Of a stretch of DNA of 64,000 nt, positions 1 to 8,853 are shown piece by piece. The translations under genes and the position numbers were made by a program. Origin of the DNA: Methylobacterium aquaticum (GTDB lineage Bacteria; Pseudomonadota; Alphaproteobacteria; Rhizobiales; Beijerinckiaceae); NCBI RefSeq assembly GCF_016804325.1, contig NZ_CP043627.1:354001-418000 (forward strand), in the 5' to 3' direction. The notes under the pieces were generated by a model. That model was not told where the DNA came from. It made no database searches and saw nothing but the letters and a program-made list of their open reading frames with translations. The first letter of the stretch is position 1. Every line of letters starts with the position of its first letter.

Positions 1-1124
<1,124 letters not shown>

Positions 1125-1131
1125 TCGCGAC

Positions 1132-1163
1132 GCCGGGGCCTCACGCCGGGCCCCGGCTCTTTA
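1132..1163 (+). terminator. Rho-independent terminator after acs
   Basis: Perfect 9-bp stem GCCGGGGCC (1132-1140) / GGCCCCGGC (1149-1157) followed by TCTTTA, starting 7 bases after the acs stop. It probably separates acs from the downstream DUF485-actP pair. Confidence 0.7.
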
Positions 1164-1419
1164 GTCCCGCGGGAGACGGTCGCATGTCTCAGACCTTCGT
1201 CGCATCGCGGGCATTTTCTCTCCCTTTGCGCTGGCATTCGCCAGAGAATCGCGTCATCGGGATTTTTGCGCCGCAGCAACCACGCCCGGCGCAAGCTGAA
1301 GCCTGACAAGACCAGGCATCCAGACAGATCGAAGCACCGGTTTCATCGTCCCGTGCCGCGTCCGGCGCGCCGCGGAACCGTGCCCGATCACAGAACAGAA
1401 ACATAAGGGAGGCCCGCCG
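1164..1419. other. Intergenic region before the DUF485-actP pair
   Basis: No convincing gene is seen. Short open frames here lack a ribosome binding site and recognisable protein character. It presumably holds the promoter of the acetate permease pair; AAGGGAGG just upstream of 1420 is the ribosome binding site of the next gene. Confidence 0.5.
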
Positions 1420-1728
1420 ATGGCAGAGGCAGATACCGCACGGGTTCAGGCGAGCCCGACATTCCGCCGATTGGTGCAGGAACGCACCCGCTTCGCCTGG
1501 ATCCTGTCCGGTGCGATGCTGGCGATCTACCTCGTCTTCATCCTGCTCGTCGCCTTCGCGCATGGATTGATGGCGACGAAGGTCGGCTCCGGCGTGACCT
1601 CGCTGGGCATCGTGCTGGGCCTCGTCGTCATCGTCTCGGCCTTCGTGCTGACCGGCATCTACGTCGCGCGGGCCAATGGCCGCTTCGACGACCTGACCCG
1701 CGACCTGAACCGGGAGCTCGGCCGATGA
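1420..1728 (+). CDS. DUF485 small inner-membrane protein (YjcH family)
   Basis: 102-residue membrane protein of the DUF485/YjcH family, almost always encoded just before the acetate permease ActP. Two hydrophobic segments are visible (about residues 29-51 and 62-84) flanked by charged ends, with the family-type N-terminal stretch [17 protein letters not shown] strong ribosome binding site (AAGGGAGG) precedes the ATG. The stop overlaps the actP start by 4 bases (ATGA), so the two are translationally coupled. Its molecular role is not established in the family; an accessory role in acetate transport is inferred from the linkage. Confidence 0.92.
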   Translation: MAEADTARVQASPTFRRLVQERTRFAWILSGAMLAIYLVFILLVAFAHGLMATKVGSGVTSLGIVLGLVVIVSAFVLTGIYVARANGRFDDLTRDLNRELGR

Positions 1729-3413
1729 ACGCGCGCCGCATCGCCATCGTGGCGCTTCTCACCCTCGTCGGAGCCGGCGCGGCCTTGGCCGCCGGGCCGG
1801 ATCTCGGCGCCGTGCAGAAGCAGGCGACGAACTGGACCGCCGTCGTCATGTTCCTGCTCTTCGTGCTCGCCACGCTGGGCATCACCTACAAGGCCGCGTC
1901 GGGCTCGAAGTCGGCGGCGGACTTCTACGCCGCCGGCGGTGGCATCTCGGCCGGCCAGAATGCGCTGGCGATCGCCGGCGACTACATGTCGGCGGCCTCG
2001 TTCCTCGGCATCTCGGGCCTGGTGTTCTCGTCGGGCTTCGACGGGCTGATCTACTCGATCGGGTTCCTGGTCGGCTGGCCGATCGTGCTGTTCCTGATCG
2101 CCGAGCGCCTGCGCAACCTCGGCAAGTTCACCTTCGCCGACGTGGCGAGCTTCCGCCTCGACCAGACCCGGATCCGCATCCTGTCGGCGACCGGCACCCT
2201 CGTGGTGGTGGCGTTCTACCTGATCGCCCAGATGGTCGGCGCCGGGAAGCTGATCCAGCTCCTGTTCGGCCTCGACTACCTCACCGCCATCATCGCGGTC
2301 GGCATCCTGATGATCGTCTACGTCGCCTTCGGCGGCATGAAGGCGACGACCTGGGTGCAGATCATCAAGGCCTGCCTGCTGCTGGCCGGCGCGTCCTTCA
2401 TGGCCCTCGCCGTGCTGTGGCGCTACGGCTTCAACCCGGAGGCCCTGTTCGCCGCGGCGGTCGCCGAGCACCCCAAGCACGAGGCGATCATGGCGCCGGG
2501 CGGCCTCGTCGCCGATCCGATCTCGTCGCTCTCGCTCGGCATCGGCCTGATGTTCGGCACCGCCGGCCTGCCCCACATCCTGATGCGGTTCTTCACCGTG
2601 TCGGACGCGCAAGCCGCCCGCAAGTCGGTGTTCTACGCCACCGGGCTCATCGCCTACTTCTACATCCTGACCTTCATCATCGGCTTCGGCGCCATCACCT
2701 TCCTGATGAGCGACCCGAGCTACTTCAAGGCCGGGGCGAATGGCGGCTACGACCGGATCGCCGGGCTCATCGGCGGCAGCAACATGGCGGCGGTGCATCT
2801 GGCCAACGCCACCGGCGGCTCGCTCTTCCTCGGCTTCATCTCGGCGGTGGCCTTCGCGACCATCCTCGCCGTGGTGGCCGGCCTGACGCTCGCCGGCGCC
2901 TCGGCGGTCAGCCACGACCTCTACGCCCAGGTCTTCGCCCGCGGGCGCACGACCGAGGCCGGCGAGGTGCGGCTGTCGAAGATCGCGGCCGTCGTGATCG
3001 GCATCGTGGCGATCTATCTCGGCTACGTGTTCGAGAACCAGAACGTCGCCTTCATGGTCGGCCTCGCCTTCGCGGTGGCGGCGAGCTGCAACTTCCCGGT
3101 TCTCGCCATGTCGATCCTGTGGAAGGGCACGACCACGCTCGGCGCCCTCGTCGGCGGCCTGATCGGCCTCGTCAGCGCCGTCGTGATGGTGGTGCTGTCG
3201 AAGGCGGTGTGGGTCACGACCTTCGGTCATCCGGCGGCGCTCTTCCCCTACGACAACCCGGCCCTGTTCTCGATGCCCCTGGCGTTCCTCGGCATCTGGG
3301 CGGTGTCGAAGATCGACAACTCCGCCCGGGCAAAGCGCGAGCGGGCGGCGTTCGAGGCGCAGTACGTGCGTTCCGAGACCGGCATCGGGGCGTCGGGCGC
3401 GCACGCGCATTGA
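1725..3413 (+). CDS. actP: Cation/acetate symporter ActP
   Basis: 562-residue sodium:solute symporter family protein, length typical of ActP (about 550). It begins with a cleavable-looking hydrophobic leader (residues 5-24, ending ALAAGP) and then about 13 hydrophobic segments. Family stretches visible include [14 protein letters not shown] near residue 85 and [15 protein letters not shown] near residue 280. It imports acetate and other short carboxylates across the inner membrane. Start overlaps the DUF485 stop; acs lies immediately upstream, so the trio forms an acetate utilisation locus. Confidence 0.93.
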   Translation: MNARRIAIVALLTLVGAGAALAAGPDLGAVQKQATNWTAVVMFLLFVLATLGITYKAASGSKSAADFYAAGGGISAGQNALAIAGDYMSAASFLGISGLVFSSGFDGLIYSIGFLVGWPIVLFLIAERLRNLGKFTFADVASFRLDQTRIRILSATGTLVVVAFYLIAQMVGAGKLIQLLFGLDYLTAIIAVGILMIVYVAFGGMKATTWVQIIKACLLLAGASFMALAVLWRYGFNPEALFAAAVAEHPKHEAIMAPGGLVADPISSLSLGIGLMFGTAGLPHILMRFFTVSDAQAARKSVFYATGLIAYFYILTFIIGFGAITFLMSDPSYFKAGANGGYDRIAGLIGGSNMAAVHLANATGGSLFLGFISAVAFATILAVVAGLTLAGASAVSHDLYAQVFARGRTTEAGEVRLSKIAAVVIGIVAIYLGYVFENQNVAFMVGLAFAVAASCNFPVLAMSILWKGTTTLGALVGGLIGLVSAVVMVVLSKAVWVTTFGHPAALFPYDNPALFSMPLAFLGIWAVSKIDNSARAKRERAAFEAQYVRSETGIGASGAHAH

Positions 3414-3421
3414 GGTGAGGT

Positions 3422-3451
3422 GGGCGGCGGCCGTCGAGGCCGCCGCCCTTT
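3422..3451 (+). terminator. Rho-independent terminator after actP
   Basis: Perfect 11-bp stem GGGCGGCGGCC (3422-3432) / GGCCGCCGCCC (3438-3448) with loop GTCGA, followed by TTT. It lies 8 bases after the actP stop, between convergent genes. Confidence 0.75.
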
Positions 3452-3580
3452 CCTGCAGACGGGGACGCTCCTTCGTTTCCTCGACCCGTCCGACAACCAC
3501 CGCGTCATGGCGGGCCCGTGCAGGCGGAGCCCGGAACGACGCGAGGGGTGCCGGGACCGTTCGGCCAGCGGGGCGGGTTC

Positions 3581-4180
3581 TCAGTCCTTCAGATCCTTCT
3601 CGATCTCGGCCAGCAGCGCCAAGTGCTCGCGGATCTGGCCGCGGGCGAGCTTGGCGACACCGAGGTTCTCCCGGTCCTTGCCGGTGGCGAGATAGGCCTC
3701 CTGGATCTTCAGGAGCGCCTGGTGGCCCTCGATCTGGCCCCGGACATACTCGATGTCGAAGGCCTTGCCGGACTTGGCCTGTTCGAGCTTGTCGAGCATC
3801 GCCTTGCCCTTCGGATCGAGCTGGCCGGTGACCTCGGGCTCGGCCGGCGGCTTCACCTGGCCGCTCGCGGCCTGGGACGGGTCGCGCATCGCCTTGAGCA
3901 CGTCGGCGACGGTCTCCTGCTCGGCGACCTCGAAGCGCGCGAACTGCTTCACGTCGTCGTCAGAGGCCTTCTGCAGCGCGACGCGGCTCGCGGCCAGGGA
4001 GGCCGAGCCGGCCGCCAGGGTGTCGGCGGCATGCTTGGCCTCGGCCTCGCCCATCCGGGCGCCGGTATTGCCCGTCGCCGCCGCGGTCGGGCCTCCCTGC
4101 GGCTGGGCGACCGCCACCGAGACGAGGGAGGGAATGACCACCGCCGAGGCGATGGCGGTCAGTGCGAGACGACGATGCAT
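3581..4180 (-). CDS. DUF4142 domain exported protein
   Basis: 199-residue protein of the DUF4142 family (ferritin-like helical bundle, periplasmic, function unproven). The chosen ATG at 4180 starts MHRRLALTAIASAVVIPSL, a good signal peptide ending near VAVAQ; the frame extends 22 codons further upstream without signal character. Residues about 40-195 are almost purely helical and charged, matching the domain, ending LAEIEKDLKD. AGGTG lies upstream as a weak ribosome binding site. It is convergent with actP and stands alone. Members are often seen with envelope-stress genes, which would fit the Spy/CpxP-like protein encoded next. Confidence 0.8.
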   Translation of the reverse strand: MHRRLALTAIASAVVIPSLVSVAVAQPQGGPTAAATGNTGARMGEAEAKHAADTLAAGSASLAASRVALQKASDDDVKQFARFEVAEQETVADVLKAMRDPSQAASGQVKPPAEPEVTGQLDPKGKAMLDKLEQAKSGKAFDIEYVRGQIEGHQALLKIQEAYLATGKDRENLGVAKLARGQIREHLALLAEIEKDLKD

Positions 4181-4733
4181 GGGACACCTGACTCTTCGTG
4201 CGGGACTCCCGGTCGCGGGATCCCGGACCGGGCCCCTCGGGAGCAAGCACTAACAAACCGGCGAAAGAGAGGGTTTCAGCGTCGCCTTCCGGAAATCGCA
4301 CGAGGCTCGTGATCGCGCCCGCAAAGGCTGCGGCCCCGCTCCGTTCGCGCCCGCGGACTACGACCATCGGTGAGGTTCCGCCGCCTGCCGCCAGGGTGTC
4401 GTCTGGTGGCGACGAGGCCCGCGACCGGCGGGACGATCGCGAGAGACGGAGGTTGAGGGTGACCACGATCTTCTTCGGACCGCCCGGCGCGGCGCAGGCG
4501 GCTCCGGGCGTCGGGCAAGGCGGCGTCGGGCAAGGCGGCCTCGGGAAAGGCAGCCTCGGCAAGGGCAGCGCCAGGCCGGTCGCATCCGTCTGCTGCTCGG
4601 CGGTCGTGATCTGCCACCTCGTCGACCGGCGCCGGGTGACGAAACCGTAACCTTCCGGCGAGGTCGGGGCCACAAGGCCGTGCTTAGTCTCTTCCTCGGC
4701 GGCCCGATGGGCGGCCGCGCGAGGATCCGTGTC
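4181..4733. other. Divergent intergenic region with a short tandem repeat
   Basis: About 550 bases between two divergent exported-protein genes. Long open frames exist on both strands, but their translations are Arg/Pro/Gly-rich and differ in every frame, as expected from GC-rich non-coding DNA. The only structured feature seen is the tandem repeat at 4510-4569. Promoters for both flanking genes must lie here. Confidence 0.5.
4510..4569. repeat. 15-bp tandem repeat, four copies
   Basis: Four head-to-tail 15-base units: GTCGGGCAAGGCGGC twice, then CTCGGGAAAGGCAGC and CTCGGCAAGGGCAGC. The first two are identical and the others differ at 3-4 positions. It lies in the non-coding gap; 15 is a multiple of 3 so it leaves open frames on both strands, but no supported gene uses it. 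Confidence 0.8.
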
Positions 4734-5252
4734 ATGCGACGCACGCTCACCACCGGAATTCTGGCCGGGATCTTCGGCGCGGGGATGCTCGGTACCGCGC
4801 TGGCGCAGGCGACGGACACGCCCCGGCCGATGCAGGTCGCTCATGCCGGCGACGGGGCGGGCCGGCCTCGCCTCAGCGCCGAGGATGCCCAGGCCTTCAC
4901 CGATGCGCGGGTCGCGGCCCTGCATGCCGGCCTGAAGCTCGCGCCCGACCAGGAGAAGCTGTGGCCGCCGGTCGAGGACGCGATGCGCAACCTCGCCAAG
5001 GTCCGGCGCGACCAGCGCGAGGCCCGGCGGGAGCGCGACCGCGATCCCGTGGCCGAGACGGCGCCGGACGCGCTCCGGGCCCGGGCCGACGCGCTCGCGG
5101 CGCGCGCCGACGCCCTGCGCAAGCTCGCCGACGCCTCCCAGCCGCTCTACGCCACCCTCGACCCGGCGCAGAAGCAGCGCGCCGCGAGCTTGAGCCGCCC
5201 GATGAGGGCAGGCCACCACCCGGGCAGGCACCGGCACCACCGCGACGATTGA
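4734..5252 (+). CDS. Spy/CpxP (LTXXQ motif)-like periplasmic protein
   Basis: 172-residue exported protein. The ATG at 4734 gives MRRTLTTGILAGIFGAGMLG...LAQA, a clear signal peptide; an earlier in-frame ATG at 4680 would bury it. The mature part is helical and very Arg/Ala-rich with LSAEDAQAFTDARVAALHAGLKLAPDQEKLWPPVEDAMRN, resembling LTXXQ-family chaperone-like proteins, and it ends in a His-rich tail (HHPGRHRHHRDD), which could bind metal. The TGA stop is the first triplet of a dispersed hairpin repeat. Role inferred: envelope protein quality control or metal buffering. Confidence 0.75.
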   Translation: MRRTLTTGILAGIFGAGMLGTALAQATDTPRPMQVAHAGDGAGRPRLSAEDAQAFTDARVAALHAGLKLAPDQEKLWPPVEDAMRNLAKVRRDQREARRERDRDPVAETAPDALRARADALAARADALRKLADASQPLYATLDPAQKQRAASLSRPMRAGHHPGRHRHHRDD

Positions 5253-5386
5253 TGCGACATCCGGACGATCCCTTCCGGATCTCGCATCACCAGCCCGCGC
5301 GGCGAAGCCTTAGGCTTCACACGCTTGAGCGAAGCCGCTTTCCGCATCGCGAATCGATCGATCGGAAAGCGTCTGACGGCCTCCGG
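5250..5386 (+). repeat. Dispersed intergenic repeat, family 2, copy a
   Basis: Starts on the stop codon of the upstream gene with an imperfect inverted repeat (TGATGCGACATCCGGA / TCCGGATCTCGCATCA), then a GCCCGCGCGGCG block, CGCTTGAGCGAAG and TCCGCATCGCGAATCGATCGATCGG. The same order of blocks is found, inverted, at 58929-59035, and in shortened form at 50077-50145. Non-coding, probably a transcribed structured element. Confidence 0.8.
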
Positions 5387-5533
5387 GCAAGCGCCCGCAT
5401 CACCGCCTCTCCCCGTCGCACCGCCCCGGCTCCCGCCGCGGGCGGCGCTGCCGTATGCCCGCACGCAACAATCCGCGTAATCCGCACGCAATCCTGCGAT
5501 GACAGACTGAGCGGCAATCAGCGGGAGAGGCAG
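5387..5533. other. Intergenic region with probable promoter
   Basis: Follows the repeat. The last 60 bases are less GC-rich (ACAATCCGCGTAATCCGCAC and similar) and lead to GGGAGAGG, the ribosome binding site of the next gene. No RNA gene recognised. Confidence 0.4.
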
Positions 5534-5917
5534 ATGGACAACGTCATCCGTCCGGATTTCCAGCGCACCTCCAAAGCCCATTCGTCCAAAACCCACTCTT
5601 CCAAGGCCCCCTCTTCCAAGGCGCATGTGAAGGCCCCGGCCGACGAAGCGAGGACGGCCCGCGCCGACGGTCCCGTGCAAGTCGTCAAGACCTACGGCGA
5701 GGTCGGCCGGCACGCCGTGTCGCTGGTGCGTGCCCGCTCGGGGCCGCAGAGCGGCGTGTACCAGGTCGTGATCGACACGCCCCAGGGCCAGATCGGCCCG
5801 GTCGGCGTCGAGCCGGCGACCGCGGACGGCAAGTTCGACGCCGACCGCGTCGGCATGGCGGTGATGCGCACCCTCGAATTGCTGGCCGGATGCCCGGGCG
5901 ATTTCGACGTCGCCTGA
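5534..5917 (+). CDS. Hypothetical protein with Ser/Lys/His repeat N-terminus
   Basis: 127 residues, no family recognised. The ATG at 5534 has a good ribosome binding site (GGGAGAGG, 5 bases away); the same frame is open upstream but without protein character. Residues 10-40 contain a low-complexity repeat (SSKAHSSKTHSSKAPSSK type) likely to be disordered and basic. Residues 47-127 look folded: VVKTYGEVGRHAVSLVRARSG, then VYQVVIDTPQGQIGPV and a helical end AVMRTLELLAGCPGDFDVA. No signal peptide, so cytoplasmic. Base composition matches its neighbours. Confidence 0.7.
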   Translation: MDNVIRPDFQRTSKAHSSKTHSSKAPSSKAHVKAPADEARTARADGPVQVVKTYGEVGRHAVSLVRARSGPQSGVYQVVIDTPQGQIGPVGVEPATADGKFDADRVGMAVMRTLELLAGCPGDFDVA

Positions 5918-6052
5918 CGCCTGTCCTCTCTTCTGCCCTGCCTCTCCCCCCTCGCCCCGCAACCCTCTCCCCCGTCTCGTGCGGGCCGCCCCGCATGGAC
6001 AGCCGGCGCCGGGCCGCGCCATCATGCGGGCCTGGACGAGCGGGAGCGGGCG

Positions 6053-6922
6053 ATGGCCGCGACGGACGAGATGACGGAAGACACCTGGACCTATTTCGAG
6101 GGCGCCTGGCACCCGGGCAACGTGCGGATGATGGGGCCGCGCACCCATGCCGCCTGGCTCGCCTCGTCGGTGTTCGACGGCGCCCGGGCCTTCGAGGGCG
6201 TGACCCCGGATCTCGACCTGCATCTCGCCCGGATCAACCGCTCGGCCGCCGCCTTCGGCCTCGAACCGGTAGTGGCGGAGGGCACCTGGGCCGAACTGGT
6301 GCGGGACGGGCTGACCCGGTTCGCGGCCGACGCCGCGCTCTACATCCGGCCGATGTACTGGGCGGAAGGGGGCTTGGGCGGCGCGGTGCGGCTCGATCCC
6401 GCCTCGACCGCCTGGTGCCTGTGCCTCTACGAGGCGCCGATGCCGCCGCCGACCGGCTTCACCGCCACCCTGTCGCCGTTCCGGCGCCCGACGCCGGACA
6501 TGGCCCCCCTCGACGCCAAGGCCGGCTGCCTCTACCCGAACAGCTCGCGGGCGATCGCCGAGGCCGCCTCGCGCGGCTTCGGCAACGCCCTGATGCGCGA
6601 CGCGCTCGGCAACGTCGCCGAGTTCGCCACCGCCAACGTGCTGATGGCCCGCGACGGCGTGGTCTATACGCCCGTGCCGAACGGCACGTTCCTCGCCGGC
6701 ATCACCCGCGGCCGGGTGATCGCGCTCCTGCGCGAGGCCGGGGTCACGGTGGTGGAGAAGACCCTCACGGTCGACGACCTGATGGGCGCCGACGAGGTGT
6801 TTTCCGTCGGCAACTACGCCAAGGTCGTGCCGGTGACCGCCCTCGACGAGCGGACCTTTGCGCCCGGCCCGCTGTTCCGCAAGGCCCGCGAGCTGTACTG
6901 GACCTTCGCCCACCGGGGCTGA
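6053..6922 (+). CDS. Branched-chain aminotransferase-like class IV PLP enzyme
   Basis: 289-residue fold-type IV PLP aminotransferase, related to IlvE. It starts MAATDEMTEDTWTYFEGAWHPG, and VFDGARAFEG near residue 45 is the family signature. The PLP-binding lysine is Lys156 in PLDAKAGCLYPNSS, and the C-terminal substrate/cofactor segment reads NGTFLAGITRGRVI. These enzymes move amino groups between branched-chain amino acids and 2-oxoglutarate; D-amino acid transaminase or aminodeoxychorismate lyase activity within the same fold cannot be excluded by eye. It stands alone, downstream of an unrelated hypothetical gene. Confidence 0.88.
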   Translation: MAATDEMTEDTWTYFEGAWHPGNVRMMGPRTHAAWLASSVFDGARAFEGVTPDLDLHLARINRSAAAFGLEPVVAEGTWAELVRDGLTRFAADAALYIRPMYWAEGGLGGAVRLDPASTAWCLCLYEAPMPPPTGFTATLSPFRRPTPDMAPLDAKAGCLYPNSSRAIAEAASRGFGNALMRDALGNVAEFATANVLMARDGVVYTPVPNGTFLAGITRGRVIALLREAGVTVVEKTLTVDDLMGADEVFSVGNYAKVVPVTALDERTFAPGPLFRKARELYWTFAHRG

Positions 6923-6981
6923 TTCGCCTTTACGACCCCGCATCCTGCGTTACGGTTGCGGCAACGCAACAAGGGAGTGGC

Positions 6982-8088
6982 GTGGGTCAGATGATGGTCG
7001 TGCGGTTGGCGGTGGCGTGGGCGACGGTGGCGGCCTTCGCGGTGTTCGGCGGAGGCTGGCTCGGGGGGCTCGATGCGCCGCTGGTGGCGGCGGGCCTGTT
7101 CGCCTGGCTGTTCTTGGTCATCCTGTGGTCGGCCTTCGGGGTGGTGCACGAGGCCGAGGAACTGGCCGACCGCCTCGGCGAGCCCTACGGCACCCTGATC
7201 CTGACCCTGTCGATCGTCATCATCGAGGTGGCGCTCGTCGCCGCCGTGATGCTCGGGGCCAAGGCCGCCCCGACCCTCGGACGCGACACGATGTTCGCCG
7301 TCATCATGATCGTGATGAACGGTCTCGTCGGGCTCGGGCTGATCCTCGGCGGCCTGCGCCACCACCGCCAGAACTACAACCTCGACGGCGCCGGCGCCTA
7401 TCTGGCGGCGATCATCCCGCTCACCACCATCGCGCTCATCATCCCGAACTTTACCACCTCGACCCCGGACGGCTCGCTGACGGCGTTCCAGGCGGTGGCG
7501 TTCTCGGTGCTGACGGTGGTGCTCTACGGCATCTTCCTGCTGCTCCAGACCGGCCGGCACAGCGACTTCTTCACCGATTTCGTCCAGCCGGGCACGGTGG
7601 TGGAGAAGAAGGCGCCCCACCCGGATGCGGGACGGGGGGCGATCCTGCGCCATGCCGGGCTGCTCCTCGTCAGCCTCCTGCCGATCGTGCTCCTGTCGAA
7701 GAGCCTCGCGGCGATCCTCGACCACGGCATCAAGGCGCTCGGCGCCCCCTCGGCGCTCGGCGGCGTCATCATCGCGGCCATCGTGTTCACCCCGGAGGGC
7801 ATCAGCGCCGTCAAGGCGATCCGGCGCGACCAGCTCCAGCGGGCGATCAACCTCTGCCTCGGCGCCGTGACCTCGACGGTCGGCCTCACCGTGCCGGCGG
7901 TGCTGGTCATCGGCCTCGTCTCGGGCCAGCGGGTGGTGCTCGGCCTGGCGCCGGCCGAGATGGCGGTGCTCGCCATGACGCTTCTGCTCAGCGTCATCAC
8001 CTTCTCGCGCCAGGGCACGACGGTGCTGGAGGGCGCCGTCCACCTGGTGGTGTTCCTGACCTACCTCACGCTAATCTTCAGCCCCTGA
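6982..8088 (+). CDS. CaCA-family cation/proton antiporter (ChaA-like)
   Basis: About 368-residue inner-membrane antiporter of the calcium/cation antiporter superfamily, resembling ChaA/Y4hA. Two alpha-repeat regions are visible: HEAEELADRLGEPYGTLILT followed by SIVIIEVALVAAVMLG (about residues 55-95), and TPEGISAVKAIRRDQLQRA followed by LGAVTSTVGLTVPAVLV (about 270-315), each with the buried acidic residue expected for ion exchange. About 10-11 hydrophobic segments. Start uncertain: GTG 6982 is 4 bases after AAGGGAG, while ATG 6991 is 13 bases after it. Expected to export Ca2+ or Na+/K+ in exchange for H+. A GC hairpin follows. Confidence 0.88.
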   Translation: MGQMMVVRLAVAWATVAAFAVFGGGWLGGLDAPLVAAGLFAWLFLVILWSAFGVVHEAEELADRLGEPYGTLILTLSIVIIEVALVAAVMLGAKAAPTLGRDTMFAVIMIVMNGLVGLGLILGGLRHHRQNYNLDGAGAYLAAIIPLTTIALIIPNFTTSTPDGSLTAFQAVAFSVLTVVLYGIFLLLQTGRHSDFFTDFVQPGTVVEKKAPHPDAGRGAILRHAGLLLVSLLPIVLLSKSLAAILDHGIKALGAPSALGGVIIAAIVFTPEGISAVKAIRRDQLQRAINLCLGAVTSTVGLTVPAVLVIGLVSGQRVVLGLAPAEMAVLAMTLLLSVITFSRQGTTVLEGAVHLVVFLTYLTLIFSP

Positions 8089-8097
8089 GACGAGGGG

Positions 8098-8119
8098 CGC
8101 CGGGGGCATACCCCCGGCG
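8098..8119 (+). terminator. GC hairpin after antiporter gene
   Basis: Stem CGCCGGGGG (8098-8106) / CCCCCGGCG (8111-8119), loop CATA, 9 bases after the stop. No clear T tract, so terminator activity is less certain. Confidence 0.5.
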
Positions 8120-8168
8120 GTCTCATCACGGCCCGTTTGGGTCGCTCGACAGTTCCGACCCTCTCCGC

Positions 8169-8220
8169 GTCATTCCGAGGCCGCGAGAGCGGAGCCCGGA
8201 ATCCGGAACCGCCGAACCCT
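8169..8220. repeat. Dispersed repeat, family 4, half copy
   Basis: TCATTCCGAGGCCGCGAGAG and CGGAGCCCGGAATCCGGAAC match one arm of the composite inverted repeats at 12598-12742 and 47884-48022. Here only one arm is seen. It lies in the 8120-8315 gap, which otherwise shows nothing recognisable. Confidence 0.6.
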
Positions 8221-8315
8221 TGCGATGACCGAAGCATCGCAAGGATCGGGTCTGCGATGATCGAGCGGTTCGAGAAGTCTGCACGGCGAGCCTGATGCCC
8301 TGAAGGGCACGTCTC

Positions 8316-8840
8316 TTACGACGCAGCCGTCCCGGCCTGCATCTCCTTGACCTTCTTGCTCAGCCAGAACGAGTAGCCGACGCTGGCATTCTCGATCAGG
8401 GCGGCCGTCCTGGTCGCGTAGACCGTCATCAGGTCGCCGTACTGGCCGACGAGGTTGAGATCCTGCTCCATGATCTTCGACACGGTGTTAGCCTTGCGCA
8501 GAGCCAGCGCGCCCTCGGCGATGCGCATCAGCCCGGTGCGCCACTCCAGGTCGATGCTCCAGATCTGGCGCATGAAGGCCGCCTGCATCGCGACGATGTC
8601 GTCGAGGACGTCCGGGGTCGGGCGCACCGACAGGAGTTCCGCCGTGCCGACCGCGTTGGTGGCGCAGAGCGTCGCGATCTCGGTGACGGCCGCGCTGCGC
8701 CGCAGCGGCACGTCCGCGCCGGCCGGCGCCGCGGCGGCGGCCTTTGCCGGCAGGCACTCGGCCGCGCTGAACGCCGTCCGCACGAAGGCGGTGAGGGGCA
8801 GGGCGGCGATGGTTTCGGGAGGCGTGGCCTGACGCGTCAT
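8316..8840 (-). CDS. Phasin family protein
   Basis: 174-residue phasin-like protein, expected to coat polyhydroxyalkanoate granules in the cytoplasm. The N-terminal third is Ala/Pro-rich; residues about 60-160 are a long amphipathic helical region (QIWSIDLEWRTGLMRIAEG, then KIMEQDLNLVGQYGDLM and ALIENASVGYSFWLSKKVKE) typical of the phasin_2 domain. The start lies 13 bases after the stop of the PHA depolymerase on the same strand, so the two are probably one operon. That pairing strengthens an otherwise modest similarity. No signal peptide. Confidence 0.8.
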   Translation of the reverse strand: MTRQATPPETIAALPLTAFVRTAFSAAECLPAKAAAAAPAGADVPLRRSAAVTEIATLCATNAVGTAELLSVRPTPDVLDDIVAMQAAFMRQIWSIDLEWRTGLMRIAEGALALRKANTVSKIMEQDLNLVGQYGDLMTVYATRTAALIENASVGYSFWLSKKVKEMQAGTAAS

Positions 8841-8853
8841 CGCGGAAAAATCC

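Noticed and set aside
1659..3500. 613-codon open frame on the minus strand opposite actP
   Set aside because: Its translation is Arg/Glu/His/Gly-rich with no family character and is fully opposite a clear ActP gene. Long antisense frames are expected at this GC content.
4198..4650. 150-codon plus-strand and 113-codon minus-strand frames in the 4.2-4.7 kb gap
   Set aside because: The repeat GVGQGGLGKGSLGKG-like pattern comes from the 15-bp tandem DNA repeat; no start signals and no family resemblance.
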